Origin: Deltaproteobacteria bacterium
GTDB lineage: Bacteria; Myxococcota; Polyangia; Polyangiales; B10-G4
Length of the DNA: 6,882 bases
Assembly (NCBI GenBank): GCA_019312705.1
Contig: JAFDCW010000235.1
Coordinates: 1-6,882, forward strand
Direction of reading: 5' to 3'
A program made the position numbers and the translations under genes. The number at the start of each line of letters is the position of its first letter. The first letter of the stretch is position 1. The notes under the pieces are model-generated. The model was not told the DNA's origin and did not search any database. It saw only the letters and a list, made by a program, of their open reading frames with translations. Positions 6,454-6,882 of the stretch are shown here, one piece after another.

Positions 6454-6882
6454 TCAGGGGCTCCAGGCGGCCTCGTATTCACACGCCCCGGCGCCGTGGC
6501 CGACGCATTTCACCCGCGTCACCCTCACGTCTTCGCAGCCGAGCGTTGCGTAGATCACATGCGCAGCGGCGACATTCATGTAGCAGAGGATCGGATGATG
6601 GGAGTTCCATCGGCGGATGGTCGTCCGGGTGCTCGAGTCGCTGGTCATGCGAATCTCGAACTCCCCGGTGTCGTAGTACTTCCCCCACAGCCGGTGGGCG
6701 TGGTTCACATAGCGCTCGGGGGTCACCAGGAAGCGGGCCGCCGCCCGGAAGAAACCGGAGAGCGTCTTGGACATGACCGCGTCGCCAGCCTCCTCGGCGA
6801 AGCGGGGATTCCGACTCGCGGTCTGAAGCAGGTCGAGGAGCGCGTGGATGGCCTCGGCGTCGTACCACCTGCTGCTCATGAT
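6454..6882 (-). CDS. V4R/DUF2378-like small-molecule sensory domain protein (probably 5' partial)
   Basis: The frame runs open to the right edge. An ATG at 6879 gives 141 residues, but the visible RWYDAEAIHALLDLL segment usually sits tens of residues inside such proteins, so the true start may lie outside. The order of motifs is WY plus helix (5-19), a helical middle, LWGKYYDTGEFEI (64-76), and a C-terminal hydrophobic helix followed by VKCVGHGAGACEYEAAW (123-139) with Cys125 and Cys133. A closing Cys-x(n)-Gly-x-Cys-Glu-Tyr/Phe pattern occurs in V4R (4-vinyl reductase) and related heme-NO-like sensory domains, and a similar layout in myxobacterial DUF2378 proteins. These bind small ligands or metals and modulate partners. 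It has no membrane segment and no visible output domain. It lies 60 bases upstream of the four-cysteine and transporter genes, so it may sense the same condition. Family assignment is by motif impression only. Confidence 0.5.
   Translation of the reverse strand: MMSSRWYDAEAIHALLDLLQTASRNPRFAEEAGDAVMSKTLSGFFRAAARFLVTPERYVNHAHRLWGKYYDTGEFEIRMTSDSSTRTTIRRWNSHHPILCYMNVAAAHVIYATLGCEDVRVTRVKCVGHGAGACEYEAAWSP

Overview
This is a GC-rich, densely coding bacterial window with almost no intergenic DNA. Seven protein genes fill it and the gaps are 19, 59, 1 and 60 bases. I saw no rRNA, tRNA, CRISPR array, insertion sequence or long repeat. Base composition, GTG starts and the V4R/DUF2378-like sensory fragment at the right edge would fit a myxobacterial or other 'deltaproteobacterial' lineage. 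That placement is an inference, because no phylogenetic marker is present.

Left half, + strand (2-4011): a two-gene unit whose stop and start codons overlap (ATGA). The first gene enters from outside the window. It encodes a very large fusion: a class III PLP aminotransferase, a GNAT acetyltransferase, and a second aminotransferase-like domain that has lost its PLP lysine. The second gene is a C45-family (isopenicillin N acyltransferase type) self-cleaving Ntn acyltransferase/hydrolase. Together they look like a small pathway that moves amino and acyl groups on an unknown, probably amine-bearing, metabolite.

Right half, - strand (4031-6882): reading right to left, a partial V4R/DUF2378-like sensory protein, a 68-residue four-cysteine protein, and two half-size YeeE/YedE membrane proteins (PmpA- and PmpB-like) that probably form one transporter for thiosulfate or a related sulfur compound. 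Next, 59 bases on, is a feedback-type DAHP synthase (AroG-like), the first enzyme of the shikimate pathway. The cysteine protein and the two transporter halves are packed as an operon, with a 1-base gap and then a 4-base overlap.

The most interesting signal is in the fusion protein. The first aminotransferase domain keeps the residues expected from the 'own' subunit of a class III active site (phosphate loop, Asp, Lys, C-terminal Arg) but has a degenerate partner-facing Thr loop. The second domain has lost the own-subunit set but keeps a Ser-Thr-Trp-x-Gly-Asp loop. This reciprocal loss suggests one working active site built across two unequal halves of a single chain, with an acetyltransferase tethered between them.
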